From Cristatella mucedo (lineage: Eukaryota > Bryozoa > Phylactolaemata > Cristatellidae), in the NCBI GenBank assembly GCA_009760855.2, contig WPIO01000125.1, positions 739,001 through 803,000 on the forward strand: a stretch of 64,000 nt of DNA, in the 5' to 3' direction. Shown here in pieces: positions 53,879 to 64,000 of this stretch. The stretch's first letter is position 1. The number at the start of each line of letters is the position of its first letter. The notes below the pieces were generated by a model. The model was not told where the DNA came from. It saw nothing but the letters and a program-made list of their open reading frames with translations, and did no database searches. The position numbers were made by a program, and so were the translations under genes.

Positions 53879-56800
53879 CTAAAATATATGCTCAAATAGG
53901 AATGGCAATGCCTGCATGCACCAGAGCTTCTTTTCTCCCCATTAAATGCGATATGATGATGGCAGATGCTTAGCAAGGCTCACTTTCCAGCAACGGCCAA
54001 GACTAGGAGCTCTTAAAAGGATGTCTAACAAACAACTCACGGTACGAGTACGAAACACCTTAATCAAGTACAACATACTGACGGTGACGAATGACATACA
54101 GCTAAGTGAAAAAATTCTTGCCATTGTTCATTGAACTAGTGAGCTCGGATACAACATATTCGATATTTCTAAGGACATATAACTTCCTGAACGTTATTAT
54201 GATGAGTAAAAGTATGACACTAGTATGAGCACGATTTCGATAGATCTCTGACAGCAAACGTTGCCGTATCAAGAATCGTCAATTGAGTTACTTTAGATAA
54301 AAAAGTAACTATTAAGCCATATTCACAAGTGAGGAGAAAGTGCCCCATCTTGGGGGCATGGAGATGAGAAAACAATCGACTAGTTATGGAAAACCTAGTT
54401 ACTCAGAAATTAAAAAGCCTAACCCTCAAAACGGGCTTGGCAAGCATTTCTCCTTAATAATAATAATAATGCACTTGATAAAGCGCTCTCAGAGAACTCA
54501 ATCTCTCTCTAGGCGCTTTACATTTGCTGCAAAGGGAAATGCAATTGAATGGTAAGTAAAATCATGCTTGAAGAACAAACAAATGAATAATATGGTTAGG
54601 GGTGACATGCACAGGGTCAGCATGCAGATGTGGTTAGTGGCAGCATGCACAGTGTCAGCACGCATAAGCACATGAAGGACGAATCACAGGGACCCACTAA
54701 ATGCTGTCCTAAATAGGTGTGTTTTTAAGTTTATTTTTAAATGTGGTCAAGTCAGGGGATGTTCTGACGCAAGTCGGGAGTGAGTTCCAGGCTTTAAGAG
54801 CATAGTCAGCTTACGATGTATGTATGTATCTTTGTCTATAGCTCCACAAAGTCGCAGAGACCGAGTGTTACACAGGAGAGTTTCCTATAACACACGCAAA
54901 CCTTAAGCAGCTTTCAGTACGAATTCGGTAGTCAACAGACATCATCTCACACAACAATGAGAAAGTGAGAAGCATTTCTGAGTCAGGTGGGCAGACGAGG
55001 AAAGGAGTACCATGGAAGTAGCAGCTCAGGACGGGTGGAAAGGATGTGCCACAATCGGCAGCAGGAAAATAGATATTGTTGCATAAGATTTGTGGAAGTG
55101 AGTTCCACACTCTTATCTAGGGCATCCTGTCACAAGCTGGCTTTTCACTAGAATGACCACATGCTCCACAATCAAGTTGGCTACTTTCAGCTACTTTGTA
55201 CCACGGCTGAATATTGGGAATCTTGCCTAGACAAGGACACCAAGCCAAGCACTGGTCCTTGCACTTGTAACATCTCTTGACATCTGCAACTCACTACTAG
55301 CACGTCTAGCTGCCTGTGCAATAAGACATACAAAGTAAGTGCACAACTCTGAAGCTAGGCTTGTTTCTCGTGAAAGTTCCAACTTCGACACTATAACACT
55401 TCACACCGATCTTCACCGGCTTCTCACCAAGCAGTGCATCGAACTAAAAGTACCGTCACTCATATTATACCACTCGTTCTTCTGACGCAAGTCATAAAGT
55501 AGTACATCGAACGAATCTCCAATGCTTTGGAGGCCGTGCATTCAGCTGACACACGTTTAAAGCCCGGAAATCAATACCGACTGATGTCACAGCATCGCCT
55601 GACTTGACATTTACACGAAGCTAAAAACTACCTGTTCCTTTCAGCAATGGCTCCGTCCGTGCAGATTGTCCTTTGTATGCTTTTTTATGCTGAGGTTCAT
55701 TTTGACACTACACCATGGACATGCTTCCTTTTCAGCCTATGTTAAGTGCCAAGAAAGAGATTGACACAGCGCATGTCACCTTTAACTTTTACGCTTGTTG
55801 TTGTCGAGCTTCCTAGTACTAACTATTTGACCATGCTTCCTTTGCAGCATTTGTAAAGTCCTAGAAAGAGATTAAGTTCTCTGAGGGTGCTATACAAAAG
55901 TATTATAATTATAATAATTATTAATAGTGCTATTCAAATACCTCATTATTATTTTTGGAGCAACCGTTAATTTCTGCCTTGTGCTAAGAGCTATGCGATA
56001 CAACAAGCTTCTGATTAAGGTTAATGAAATCTTTTACGTGACATTACATTATACTGCCGAAGCTTATACAACCCTACCACAGCTCATAAGGTCAAAGCAT
56101 GTCTATGGCTACAGCATAAGTTGTCTGAGCAAAGGTCGTCCGTCTTGCCAAGAGCAAAACATACATTTGCAGGAGGAGACAGATCATGAGCACGAGTACG
56201 TGGTCTTACCTTATGTCCCCATAACAAGCATAACAACACATACAAGTGTGATCCATGCATACGCTATTGAACACTTTCATCATTAGAGTTAGTGATAGCT
56301 CACAAGAAAAAAACTCTTCTGTGCAACACTCATCCTACCTCTCCAGCAAAGTAAACTCTGTCGGAAATCTCTTCGGCAATCGTGTCATAAGCTGATGGTA
56401 AGCAACCGACAGGCACGTAGCTATTGCTCATTCCAGTAAACACATCTGAAGCCCAATGACTGACGATATGGCTTGTTGGGAGAGGCACTGCCTAAAAAAC
56501 CAATGCATCATCCATCCATGACGGCTCATCCATCCATGACGGCTTGTACACCCCGAGGGGTGGGGTGCCCGTTACTTAATATTGATAGCTTGGAGCTTGC
56601 CAGCATATCTTAGCTATGCATAGCCCTATACAGCAAATATCTGCTACGAAGTAGACGTACTCACGTCATTGCCAAAAATATTCCTAAGGTTCGTAAGCAC
56701 GGCATCTATGATGTCCTTGTCGGTCTTTTTACCAAAGCAGGAGATCTCATCATCAATCGCAAATGAAGCCAGCACATGGGCTCCCTTAAATGATGTCTGC

Positions 56801-59800
56801 AAAGCAATCGCCACATTCAGTTTGTCATGGAATGAGGAGACTCTAGCAGTCTTTCAATCCTTTGGTAAAGGTGCTAATCAAAGGGTCGGCATATAGCTGC
56901 CCATGCAAATATGATGCTAGGCTCTAACAACAGTATCCATCAAGAGACCGTCGAAGCAGCTTGACGGTACTGCACACAAAACTTGAGCGGTATCAGTTAA
57001 GCTACCGATGTGCTTCATGAGGCTTTGTGGCTTTCAAGCCTTGCCGATCATATCAACGACATAAACAAAAGGCATAATTATGCTTAAATACCTAGCATGA
57101 CGGTTTCATACAAAGCCTATGAAGAAGAATTGCGACTTAGCTACTGCCATGCCAACATAAGAGTAAACGGTGTCTTACGTCATTCGATAGTAGCATAACG
57201 TCAAGAAAGCAATAGGATGGTAATGACAAACGAGCATAATGTGGCTTCTAGGGCAGATTACACAACGGTCTTGCAATGGCTGAAGCGGACAAGGGACACC
57301 GATCAAGGAGTATGGTGCTACTACTTAACGACCCAGCTCGTGGGTTTGAGCCCTGAAGCAAGCAATTCTTTATTGTCTACTGCAAGTGGGGTGATAACTA
57401 CTAGGACTCAATGAGCTCAGACGTGCTATTTTCACAAACCTAATAGGAATTAAGTCGATAGTAACTTCGGCGACCCCTTTGACCTTGGTAATCTAGAATA
57501 CCCACTCTCTGCCCATTAAACAGTTAGTTGTGAGCAGCTTGGTAATTCGACATTCTTGAAATTTTTGCTGTTAACGAGACCCCGATGAAGTCAACGAACT
57601 TCTTAGCTATCAGCAATGAACCCTGCATCAGGTTTATTCTTTCTTCGTTCTTTGAGATCGTAGAAACCTGAAGGCAGAGTAACCGCTTTCGAAAGCACCT
57701 CTTTCAAATTCGAGCCTTTCTCGGATCTTACTAAACCATCTTCTGAAGTTCCGGCTATCTGTCCAGCTAGTGGTAAGTTGCCGATGGCAGCGGTTATTTA
57801 TCGCCGGCCAGGTAGACACAACCCCAGCTTCATCTATACTTACTCAGCATTAGTTCTCAACATTAGGACCCCCTATTCCCATTCTAGGTGTTTTCAAGAT
57901 CTACTTCGATCGCCCATTTGATTTGATGCGATCTAACACGTTAGCACAGTCTTGAATCTTTCACTTTTGTTTTTCTGTTCAAGACCCTACAGATATGCAA
58001 AGTCACACAAGACTTAACTTGCCTCCCAGGATTGTACCCCATCGATCCCCATCGCCACCCCTTTCTGCACATCTGATCATTTGCAGATTTTAGTCGGCCT
58101 ACTTCTAGCTAAGTAACATCGCCAAAATTAGTGCATGCTAAGACAAGATTGTGACGGACACACTAGTTCAACAAGTTTTCGACACTGCATCTACATCACT
58201 GCAATTCCTTTTATTAAGGAATCCCGGCCTTTGCCTTAATCGACTGCAACTGGTGCAAAACTCAGATGTTCGCCCGGTCTGTCGACAACGGCATACCTGC
58301 GACATCATACCACCTTTTCTGAGATTCACTGATTTTCTATCAAGCATCCAATCGATCAAGATCTTCACTTTGACCTACACGTCGCTTTACGCGCCTGCAT
58401 CAGCCTACCACTAAGATAAACTGGCTCCTACAATGTGCTTTCCCATCATCCCTCCACGACTTCCATTAATCTCACCAGTCGCTGCACTAAATATAAATCT
58501 TTTGGCAATCGGGCATTAAGTTTGGATGCACCGAGTCTATAAATCGTTTTTGGCTTCTGTCACCAGCTACATTGAATTGGAAAAATTTAAGTCTCAGCTT
58601 AAGATGCATCTGTTCTACTCAGCTTTCCGTGCCTTTGTGAATTTTTGCCTTTTTCACTATGCTTAGCGTACTTACCTGTGCATGTTTCAGTGCATGATAC
58701 GAAGCAGGATTCCTACTAACAAGCAGCCCTGAGTGCTGCCTTGCATGCTTATCTACGTATGACACTTGTGCTTGTACATACTTGTCTAAGCATGATAACT
58801 TGCTTGTAAATAGCTCTTAGTTTTTGCTTCTTTTCCAGTGAGTTGCAAAGCATCAGGATAGTGATTTGGTTCTCGTAGGGTGCTATAAGTAGCTATAAAC
58901 AACTTCTTTTGAATGCAACAAGTATCCAGGCACAACATGCATTTATTTACTAATCGCATTATCAGTGCTGACATAAGTAATGTCACGGCTGTACGCACAC
59001 AGTTATCTGCCAGTAGCTAGTATTGGTAGTGACCACTTATTGGTATGATGAGTTTATGCCGAGGGCCAACTAAGCAATGTGCCAGCCACAAAACAAATTC
59101 TTCCACCTAAATCACCACTAAAATTGGCCATAAATGCATCATCTATGAGGTCAATGAATATGACATAAAAGGTAGGCAGGTTAAATCTGGCTGCACTCTC
59201 AGTAAATTTTGTCAGTTGTCCACACATTCAGAAACTCGGAAGGCTATATAACAGTTTAACGCCTGGTCGTCAAAGACAACGATACAGGGTTGCGTTTCAG
59301 ACACGACCAAACCATGCAAAAACAACGGAAGAGATAATTTGGGATTCGGTAGTGAATCAATGATAACCTACAGCACAAAGTAGGCAAGGGTGCACTATAG
59401 ACAATTCATGACTATCGAGGTCAAAACAGTGTAGCCGCCCCTACGTTCAACATTAGCCCGGCTTGTCATTCTCTCACGGCCCGGGCTTCCGGCAAGCCAA
59501 CTATCTCTGCTCGTTGCAACTAGCGATTCTCACAACATATGGAAAATACAGTGACCGAAGGTCGCCAGCCTCGCGTTAAGAGCGCAGACAAGTTCCACAC
59601 TGAGTGGTAATGGTCCGGCAACCTCCTTCGGTTCACTGAGCCACAGCTCTAGCCAATGAGCATTCAAGATTCCCATCTGCTTTCGACTCAGTTCTTAAAG
59701 CCCAGCTTCAAACGACTGCTTATAACATGCTCCAGCCAAATCTTGGTTTACTATAATGGGAATTGACACTGGTTAATGCTGCATAAATCCTCCACGACTT

Positions 59801-62800
59801 GCTTGCTAGCCCCTTTTGTGCAGACTGAAAGTCTGTCGATCAAACAAACGAATAGAAAATGAACAAGCAGCTGAACCAATAATACAGCGTCGAAAGATCG
59901 CAAAAAACCTCTAGAGCCGTAATGGCTCACTAGGTAAGGCGGTTGCTTTTCACGACCTCGGCCCGAGATCGTGGGCTCGAATCCTGCAGTGGGCGATTCT
60001 TTATCGCCACTGCAAGCTGTGGTGATAGCTGCAAAGGCTTTTTTTCTTCTTTTCTGTCGCTATATAAAAAGAGGCTGTTAAATCAGCTAGTACTTTTTTA
60101 GGCAACGTCACGCCAATCAATGCTCTAGTTTGGCTCTGGTTTAGCCGTGCAATTCGGTTATGCATTCAAGGTCCTGGTTTGGCCCAAGGGTCAGATGCTC
60201 ACCTTTAACGACAAATGTCAAAGGCCCAAGCCGTTCACCATATGCAAACCGAGGGTGCTCACCTTTTAAGTTCAAAGCAATGGACTCGAGCCCTGTTAAG
60301 CGCCTGAATAGAGATTAACTTCTCTTAGGACGCCTTATAAATGACATACATTAAAGTCGAGGTTAAGCCTTCTTCCCCAACCCCCGTGCCGAAATCCTAG
60401 TTAAGCTTCCCCCTAATTTCCGATATGCCCCGTACGAGAAGCGAGGCTATAAGCATGAAGACAAGGTTTGGTGGGGGGGGGGTCACACGGTGGCAGAAAG
60501 CGTTGTCATAGCCCAAGAGGTCAGGTGGTTGCTCTTCATGACCGAGGTCGTGGGTTTGATTTCTGCAGTCAGGCGATTCTTTATTGCCAGCTGCAAGCGG
60601 CAGTGATAGCCGGTAAGGTGCTTCTGCCGCTATACAAATGGGGCTGTTAAATCAGCGAGAATCACGTACCGAAAGATCGAGGAAAGTGGTGAACGACCTC
60701 GTGGCCAGCACAGCGTCTAGGCTACAAAAGCACGTCGATTCCTGCACCTTCTCTGACCAGAAGTTAGAGGGAAACAGCAACAACACCTGAAACGAGCGGA
60801 TTGCGCACAGAAACGCTAGGGAATAAGGCCGACGACGACGCAACGCTCGGCGAAGCTCGATTCAGTGTCTCCTCATTCTGTCTAAGCATTACAGCTCACG
60901 AATGCACCAAGCTTTACAAGAGCCGCCGACGACGGCGCAATAAGGATTCGCCGCGAACCTTCTCGAGACGTCCAACACCAAGCGACCGAATCGCGAGCAT
61001 TTTCTCAGGCGGCAGCGGAGGCTCAAATATCAGCTTGCCCTGCTTGAGAGCGGACAAAGACGATGTGACTATCACCTGTGAGAAAAAGAGCGAGGCCGTC
61101 GACGGTAGGCTGCGCCGGAGGTCGCGCAGAAGGCCGATTACATTGCCAGCTCAGGCAACGATGCGAACGCCTTCTTGCGCGAGCTACCTTGGTGCAAGTG
61201 AGCACTTCGTCAGGAGTGTGAACGCAGACACCACTCTCCACGAGTACGATTTTCGACACCTTCAACGCATCCACCCAAGACCCAGTGTGGCACAGCAGTG
61301 GTGACGACAGGGAGAGCGAGCGAACGAGCGCGCGGAGTGCCGAATTCTCGACCTTGTCTCTTGCTTTGCCGAAGCAGTGCAGCGGCCACCTGACGACCAC
61401 CCTGCTCCCATCGAGAGCCCGAGAAGGTCCGCTGCCACCGAGCTCGCTCTCTCTGCGCTCGGTGCAGTCATGCCGCGCATGGTGCGCTAAACTCTCCTTC
61501 TCGGAGATTGACCCCTGCCCCCTGACCCCCGCCAGGTATTTTCCTCGGCTCCAACGTGGCAAGCCGAGGGGGCCGGCAGCTGGGAAACACCTGACCCGAC
61601 CGGCAGACTTACGGCACAGTTCAGCCGCACGTCCAGCGGCTCGGCGAGCTTTCTCAGCACGGTCTCTAGGCCTTCTGCCATGCTGAACAGTTGGCCAGAA
61701 AACTGCGCAAACGTCTCGTGCTGGTCCCAGTGCATGGCCGAGAGCAGGTGCAGCCGCACGCCGAGACCGAGTTCCATCTGATGCATCAGGGCGCGGAACA
61801 GCGACTCCTCCTCCTGCGAAACGGTGCAAGGGGCCTGCCGAGAATTGGGCGAACGCACGCTCGACACGAGCAGCAGAGCGGCCGGCTCAGGCTGAAGGAC
61901 ACTATAAGAACGCGCCTCCAAAAGCGCGACAGAGCCGCCATGTTCACGCGAGGCGTCGCCCGAGTACGCACCTCGGAGAATGACAGACCCGATTCGTCGG
62001 CAAAGATCCGGTATGTCTCCATGAGCTTGTCTGGCAAAAGTAGAGAGGAGGCCGGACTACAGACCAGCTCTCGAGGCTGGGGTACTAGACCCAGCGAGGC
62101 GCTTGGTGGCGCCAAGTCACGTGCCAAGCAGCAAGCAGCGACGAGCTGCAAAGTGGCAACACGCCCACGTCATGGCAGGCAAGGCGAAAGAGCCATGGCT
62201 GTCATGGCCGCCATACCGCCGAGGCTGGCGTCGGTTTCAGGCTTCGCTTCGTCTTTGTAGCACTCGGACACCACGTCGAGGAGCGAGTTGAAGTGGAAGT
62301 CCATCTTTTTCTGCATGTCGCCACTGACTGCACTGCCGTCGGACTTGAGGAATAGGCAGCGAGACTCTCGCTCCTTTATGGTCAGCCCTCCCTGCAAGGT
62401 GGCAACCAAGCATTTTTCAGAGCACCTTGGCACGCCTCGATGGCTGCCCCGCAGCCCGAGCCGGCCAAAGGAGGCGGGGTGATGTCTCTAGCAGCTTGCG
62501 CTCGTGATGAAGCCCAAAGCACAGCGAGAGAACTTTTTGTGCAACGAGATTAGCCAATGAGCAAGTGATCCCCCGAGCCTCAAGAGGCACGTGGGAGGCC
62601 ATTTGCCGCTGGTCGAGCGAATGCGCAGTTGAGAAAGCCTTCGGAGAATGCTCAGCGCAGCGACATGTGGCCAAGAAAAAAAACAGGTCGAACGGCAAGT
62701 GGCAGCGGTCTAAGCTGCAGCGCACACACCCGGTCCGAGGCAAGCGATGCAGAGCCGAGATGTAGCACGACGAGACACGGCTGGCGCACGCACCTGGATG

Positions 62801-63006
62801 CACAGCAAAGCCACGGGGTTGTTGAGGACGCCGCTGATCGTGTCAGCACCTGCACTGGCCACGACGTCTTCGGTCAGACGCACGGCCTGCACGCGCCCGC
62901 CGAGCTGACCCTTCGCCTCCAGAATGCGCACGCGCAGCCCCAGGTTGTGCAGCTGCCTGGCGGCCGCCAGACCAGCCACTCCAGCGCCGACGATGACGAC
63001 GTCACA
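53786..63006 (-). CDS. KDM1B: KDM1B (LSD2), flavin-dependent H3K4 demethylase, amine-oxidase part
   Basis: Ten exons on the minus strand: 62794-63006, 62217-62391, 61972-62030, 61613-61813, 61188-61259, 60959-61075, 60670-60786, 56665-56796, 56339-56491 and 53786-53878. Together they encode 443 residues, matching the whole amine-oxidase domain of human KDM1B. The enzyme removes mono- and dimethyl groups from H3K4 using FAD. Landmarks: VVIVGAGVAGLAAARQL (Rossmann FAD motif), EAKGQLGGRV, MDFHFNSLLDVVSE (shared with KDM1B, unlike KDM1A), LEK before LLLFPSNFW (the catalytic-site Lys), DTIAEEISDRVYFAGE and PQTVTGAYLSGIREA. Almost all introns are phase 0. The N-terminal zinc-finger and SWIRM exons were not found; they lie outside the window or are missing. 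Confidence 0.93.
54455..54815 (-). mobile_element. LINE family A 3' copy in KDM1B last intron
   Basis: AATAATAATAATAATGCACT, hairpin complement, then the conserved block back to GGGAGTGAGTTCCAGGCTTT. Confidence 0.87.
54818..55115 (-). mobile_element. LINE family B C-terminal/3' fragment
   Basis: MWNSLPQILCNNIYFPAADC and YRIRTESCLRFACVIGNSP parallel the C-terminus of the copy at 24650-25930. The 3' end is an ATAC-type repeat (TATGTATGTATC on the plus strand). Confidence 0.82.
55130..55930 (+). mobile_element. LINE C-terminal fragments, diverged
   Basis: Degraded coding remains end with two LINE-style 3' ends (CATGCTTCCTTTTCAGCCTA near 55720 and ACCATGCTTCCTTTGCAGCA near 55830), the second with hairpin and AT-rich tail. 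Probably two overlapping insertions. Confidence 0.6.
56339..56491 (-). CDS. KDM1B: KDM1B exon, C-terminal FAD region
   Basis: Acceptor TTTTTTAG, donor GTAGGA. Encodes SHIVSHWASDVFTGMSNSYV and then AYDTIAEEISDRVYFAGE, the FAGE motif contacting FAD. Confidence 0.94.
56515..56555 (+). repeat. Short direct repeat
   Basis: CATCCATCCATGACGGCT occurs twice in tandem just upstream of a KDM1B exon acceptor. Confidence 0.8.
56665..56796 (-). CDS. KDM1B: KDM1B exon
   Basis: Acceptor CTTTGCAG, donor GTGAGT. Encodes TSFKGAHVLASFAIDDEISC and then DAVLTNLRNIFGND, parallel to human HSVLMSVIAGEAV and ATLRELFKE. Confidence 0.92.
57270..57420 (+). mobile_element. SINE-B-like, diverged
   Basis: GCTCGTGGGTTTGAGCCCTG (B box) and TTCTTTATTGTCTACTGCAA with GGTGATAACTACTAGGACTC. 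The head is eroded. Confidence 0.55.
58150..58890 (+). mobile_element. LINE C-terminal/3' fragment, diverged
   Basis: Encodes [20 protein letters not shown], with later text resembling 39460-39830, and ends in a weak hairpin relative (GGTTCTCGTAGGGTGCTATA). Confidence 0.65.
59913..60095 (+). mobile_element. SINE-B, full length
   Basis: GAGCCGTAATGGCTCACTAG, GATCGTGGGCTCGAATCCTG (B box), TTATCGCCACTGCAAGCTGT, end GCTGTTAAATCAGCTAGTAC and a T-rich run. Confidence 0.88.
60173..60350 (+). mobile_element. SINE-A with internal duplication
   Basis: CTGGTTTGGCCCAAGGGTCA (A box side), a repeated GCTCACCTTT segment, GGACTCGAGCCCTG (B box remnant), then tail AAGCGCCTGAATAGAGATTA and the closing hairpin arm. 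Confidence 0.75.
60500..60658 (+). mobile_element. SINE-B
   Basis: AGGTCGTGGGTTTGATTTCT (B box with changes), TTTATTGCCAGCTGCAAGCG and GGGGCTGTTAAATCAGC. It ends only about 12 bases before the KDM1B exon donor at 60669. Confidence 0.82.
60670..60786 (-). CDS. KDM1B: KDM1B exon, FPxxFW region
   Basis: Acceptor TCGTTTCAG, donor GTACGT. Encodes VLLLFPSNFWSEKVQ, parallel to human IALQFPYRFWDSKVQ. Confidence 0.88.
60959..61075 (-). CDS. KDM1B: KDM1B exon, catalytic-site Lys
   Basis: Acceptor TCTCACAG, donor GTTCGC. Encodes VIVTSSLSALKQGKLIFEPP and then IRSLGVGRLEK, whose final Lys matches the active-site Lys of LSD-family enzymes. Confidence 0.9.
61188..61259 (-). CDS. KDM1B: KDM1B small exon
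   Basis: Encodes VSKIVLVESGVCVHTPDEVL and TCTK. Aligned to human VQCIDYSGDEVQVTTTDG it needs no gap. The acceptor (TTGAAG) has a poor pyrimidine tract; donor GTAGCT. Confidence 0.75.
61613..61813 (-). CDS. KDM1B: KDM1B exon, LHxxSAxxWD region
   Basis: Acceptor TTTCGCAG, donor GTAAGT. Encodes RLHLLSAMHWDQHETFAQFS and then VLRKLAEPLDVRLNCA, parallel to human SARSWDHNEFFAQF and IIEKLAEGLDIQL. Confidence 0.9.
61972..62030 (-). CDS. KDM1B: KDM1B small exon
   Basis: Acceptor TTTTGCCAG, donor GTGCGT. Encodes KLMETYRIFADESGLSFSE, matching human KIEEIYKAFIKESGIQFSE. Confidence 0.9.
62217..62391 (-). CDS. KDM1B: KDM1B exon, MDFHFN region
   Basis: Acceptor CTTGCAG, donor GTATGG. Contains KKMDFHFNSLLDVVSECYKD, close to human KRMDFHFNALLDVVSEWRKD. 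Confidence 0.93.
62794..63006 (-). CDS. KDM1B: KDM1B exon with FAD-binding motif
   Basis: Acceptor CCTTGCAG, donor GTGCGT, 71 codons in phase 0. Encodes DVVIVGAGVAGLAAARQLHN and then EAKGQLGGRV, NNPVALLCIQ. It is the first recognisable exon; there is no in-frame ATG before an upstream stop. Confidence 0.93.
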
Positions 63007-63280
63007 CTGCAAGGTCGCGCAGCAACTGCTTTCCACGTGTACGCGTAACGCCTCGTGACCATGTTATTGCAGCGATGCCATGCAGTTCCATTTTCCGTGC
63101 TCTCATTGCTGGCACTCACAGCTCATAGAAAAGCAGGACGAACAACACAGAACGAGGCATCGTTATTGCAAACCGAAGAAAGAAAAAATGCAAAAGGGTA
63201 CGGGTCTTGACCATTATTCTGCCGGTCTGCCAAGGGACCTGAAGGTGTAAAGCAGGCTGGCCAGCAAGGTCGTGGCTCTT

Positions 63281-63456
63281 TCACCCGACACCCGGCAGTG
63301 GCTCCGCACCCGGCAGTGGGTCCTTCAGGAGAAGCGAGTCATCAGCCCGAGAACTGGCTGCCTGCTGGGCTAGAAGGTTGGCTAGTTCTAGGGCATGGGT
63401 TCTAATAGACATTCTGGTGGCCAACTTGGATCCTAATAGCCACGACAGAGTTGCTG
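63281..63456 (-). CDS. Candidate terminal exon of an unidentified gene
   Basis: Minus strand: acceptor GTATTTTAG, then 57 codons to TGA at 63281. It encodes ATLSWLLGSKLATRMSIRTH, LELANLLAQQAASSRADDSL and PLPGAEPLPGVG. The first part looks helical, the end Pro/Gly-rich. I do not recognise it. If real and separate, another minus-strand gene ends here and KDM1B would begin within about 270 bases of 63006. Confidence 0.35.
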
Positions 63457-64000
63457 CTAAAATACGAGGTGCAATGTAGCATTAAGGCACTAGACTAATG
63501 TCGTTACTATTCTTATTATTATAAGTGGAACCGCTGTGGCTGTCCACCGTGGTAATTGCCTGACGGGTAGGTTGGGAGCTGAAGGGTGCATAGTAGCCAA
63601 CTATGTAAGCAAACCTCAAGCATATACAGACCGACTTTCACACTTTCGTAGAAGCAATTGAAGGCAACAGAAACCTATTTCCTCGGCGATGTGCTGGCTG
63701 GCATGCACGCTGAATCTCCCCCTGATTCTAACCTAAAAGTGTAATTACAATGAAGCCTAATAGTTTCCAGTCAGTCGGTGCAGGTTGAGGTCCACGGCTA
63801 GCTAGATCTGCATCTCGCGAATCGGGCAATATCCAGAGTCGGAGCTCGAGGTCTCTTCGGCCACGTCAACGAATTCCAAAGCAATAGATTATTTTGGAAT
63901 GTGCACAAAAGCTCGGCGATATTCGTGCGCGGCACTTACTCCGAGATACAAAATACGAACCACACAACAGCAGCACGTCGACGTCCAGACTCCTGGCCTC
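63457..64000. other. Right edge, unassigned
   Basis: A minus-strand open stretch at the very edge ends in a good GTAAGT donor (63935-63940), so 63941-64000 may be part of an exon. I could not identify the protein in any frame. The rest shows nothing recognisable. Confidence 0.3.

Larger units (their letters stand above)
56797..60669 (-). other. KDM1B intron with SINE cluster
   Basis: Holds SINE-like sequence at 57270-57420, a decayed LINE at 58150-58890 and three SINEs between 59913 and 60658. The stretches 57430-58140 and 58900-59900 show nothing recognisable. Confidence 0.55.

Noticed and set aside
57634-57819. Candidate missing KDM1B exon
   Set aside because: All segments of the amine-oxidase domain are already accounted for by the ten exons, and none of the frames here matches the family.
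61285-61686. Plus-strand open frames in the KDM1B region, also 60801-61304 and 61691-62260
   Set aside because: They lie opposite well-supported KDM1B exons in GC-rich DNA and show no domain of their own.
61023-61829. A 268-codon minus-strand frame
   Set aside because: It only partly coincides in frame with one small KDM1B exon (61188-61259); the rest is intron or the wrong frame of neighbouring exons.
62217-62391. Identification as KDM1A (LSD1)
   Set aside because: There is no tower-domain insertion in the amine-oxidase part, and MDFHFNSLLDVVSE is the KDM1B sequence.

Overview
The window is animal nuclear DNA. It has multi-exon genes with GT-AG introns, microsatellites, tRNA-derived SINEs and decayed LINE and Tc1/mariner copies. 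The five conserved genes (APIP, PDHX, RMC1, BLOC1S5, KDM1B) make a metazoan near certain. The LINEs are of a CR1/L2-like kind with (ATT)n tails, and together with the SINE types they suggest an invertebrate. I cannot name the phylum.

Layout. (1) About 1-11.4 kb: APIP, minus strand, running off the left edge, with a tRNA-Ala(TGC) gene in intron 4. (2) 11.4-22.3 kb: repeat-filled gap between divergent APIP and PDHX, with a nested LINE pair and a GC-rich tandem-repeat block near 20.5-21.5 kb. (3) 22.27-37.79 kb: PDHX, plus strand, eight coding exons, introns full of LINE, SINE and Tc1 remnants. (4) 41.2-43.2 kb: RMC1, minus strand, one uninterrupted 669-codon frame. (5) 43.56-46.65 kb: a degenerate satellite with a period near 170 bp. 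(6) 48.4-53.0 kb: BLOC1S5, plus strand, three coding exons. (7) 53.8-63.0 kb: KDM1B amine-oxidase region, minus strand, ten exons, tail to tail with BLOC1S5. (8) 63.0-64.0 kb: a possible terminal exon of another minus-strand gene.

Function. APIP (methionine salvage) and PDHX (pyruvate dehydrogenase E3-binding protein) lie head to head, as in human 11p13. RMC1 (Rab7 activation through MON1-CCZ1) and BLOC1S5 (lysosome-related organelles) are a divergent endolysosomal pair. KDM1B is a flavin-dependent histone H3K4 demethylase. No operon logic applies.

Most notable: PDHX appears to splice its mitochondrial presequence exon straight onto the E3-binding-domain exon, leaving no lipoyl domain. Also notable are the intronless RMC1, the ~170-bp satellite, a 3' hairpin shared by the main LINE and a SINE family, a GC-AG intron in BLOC1S5, and abutting poly(A) signals of BLOC1S5 and KDM1B. 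Exon boundaries were read by eye from splice sites, reading phase and remembered human proteins. No alignment or transcript data were available.
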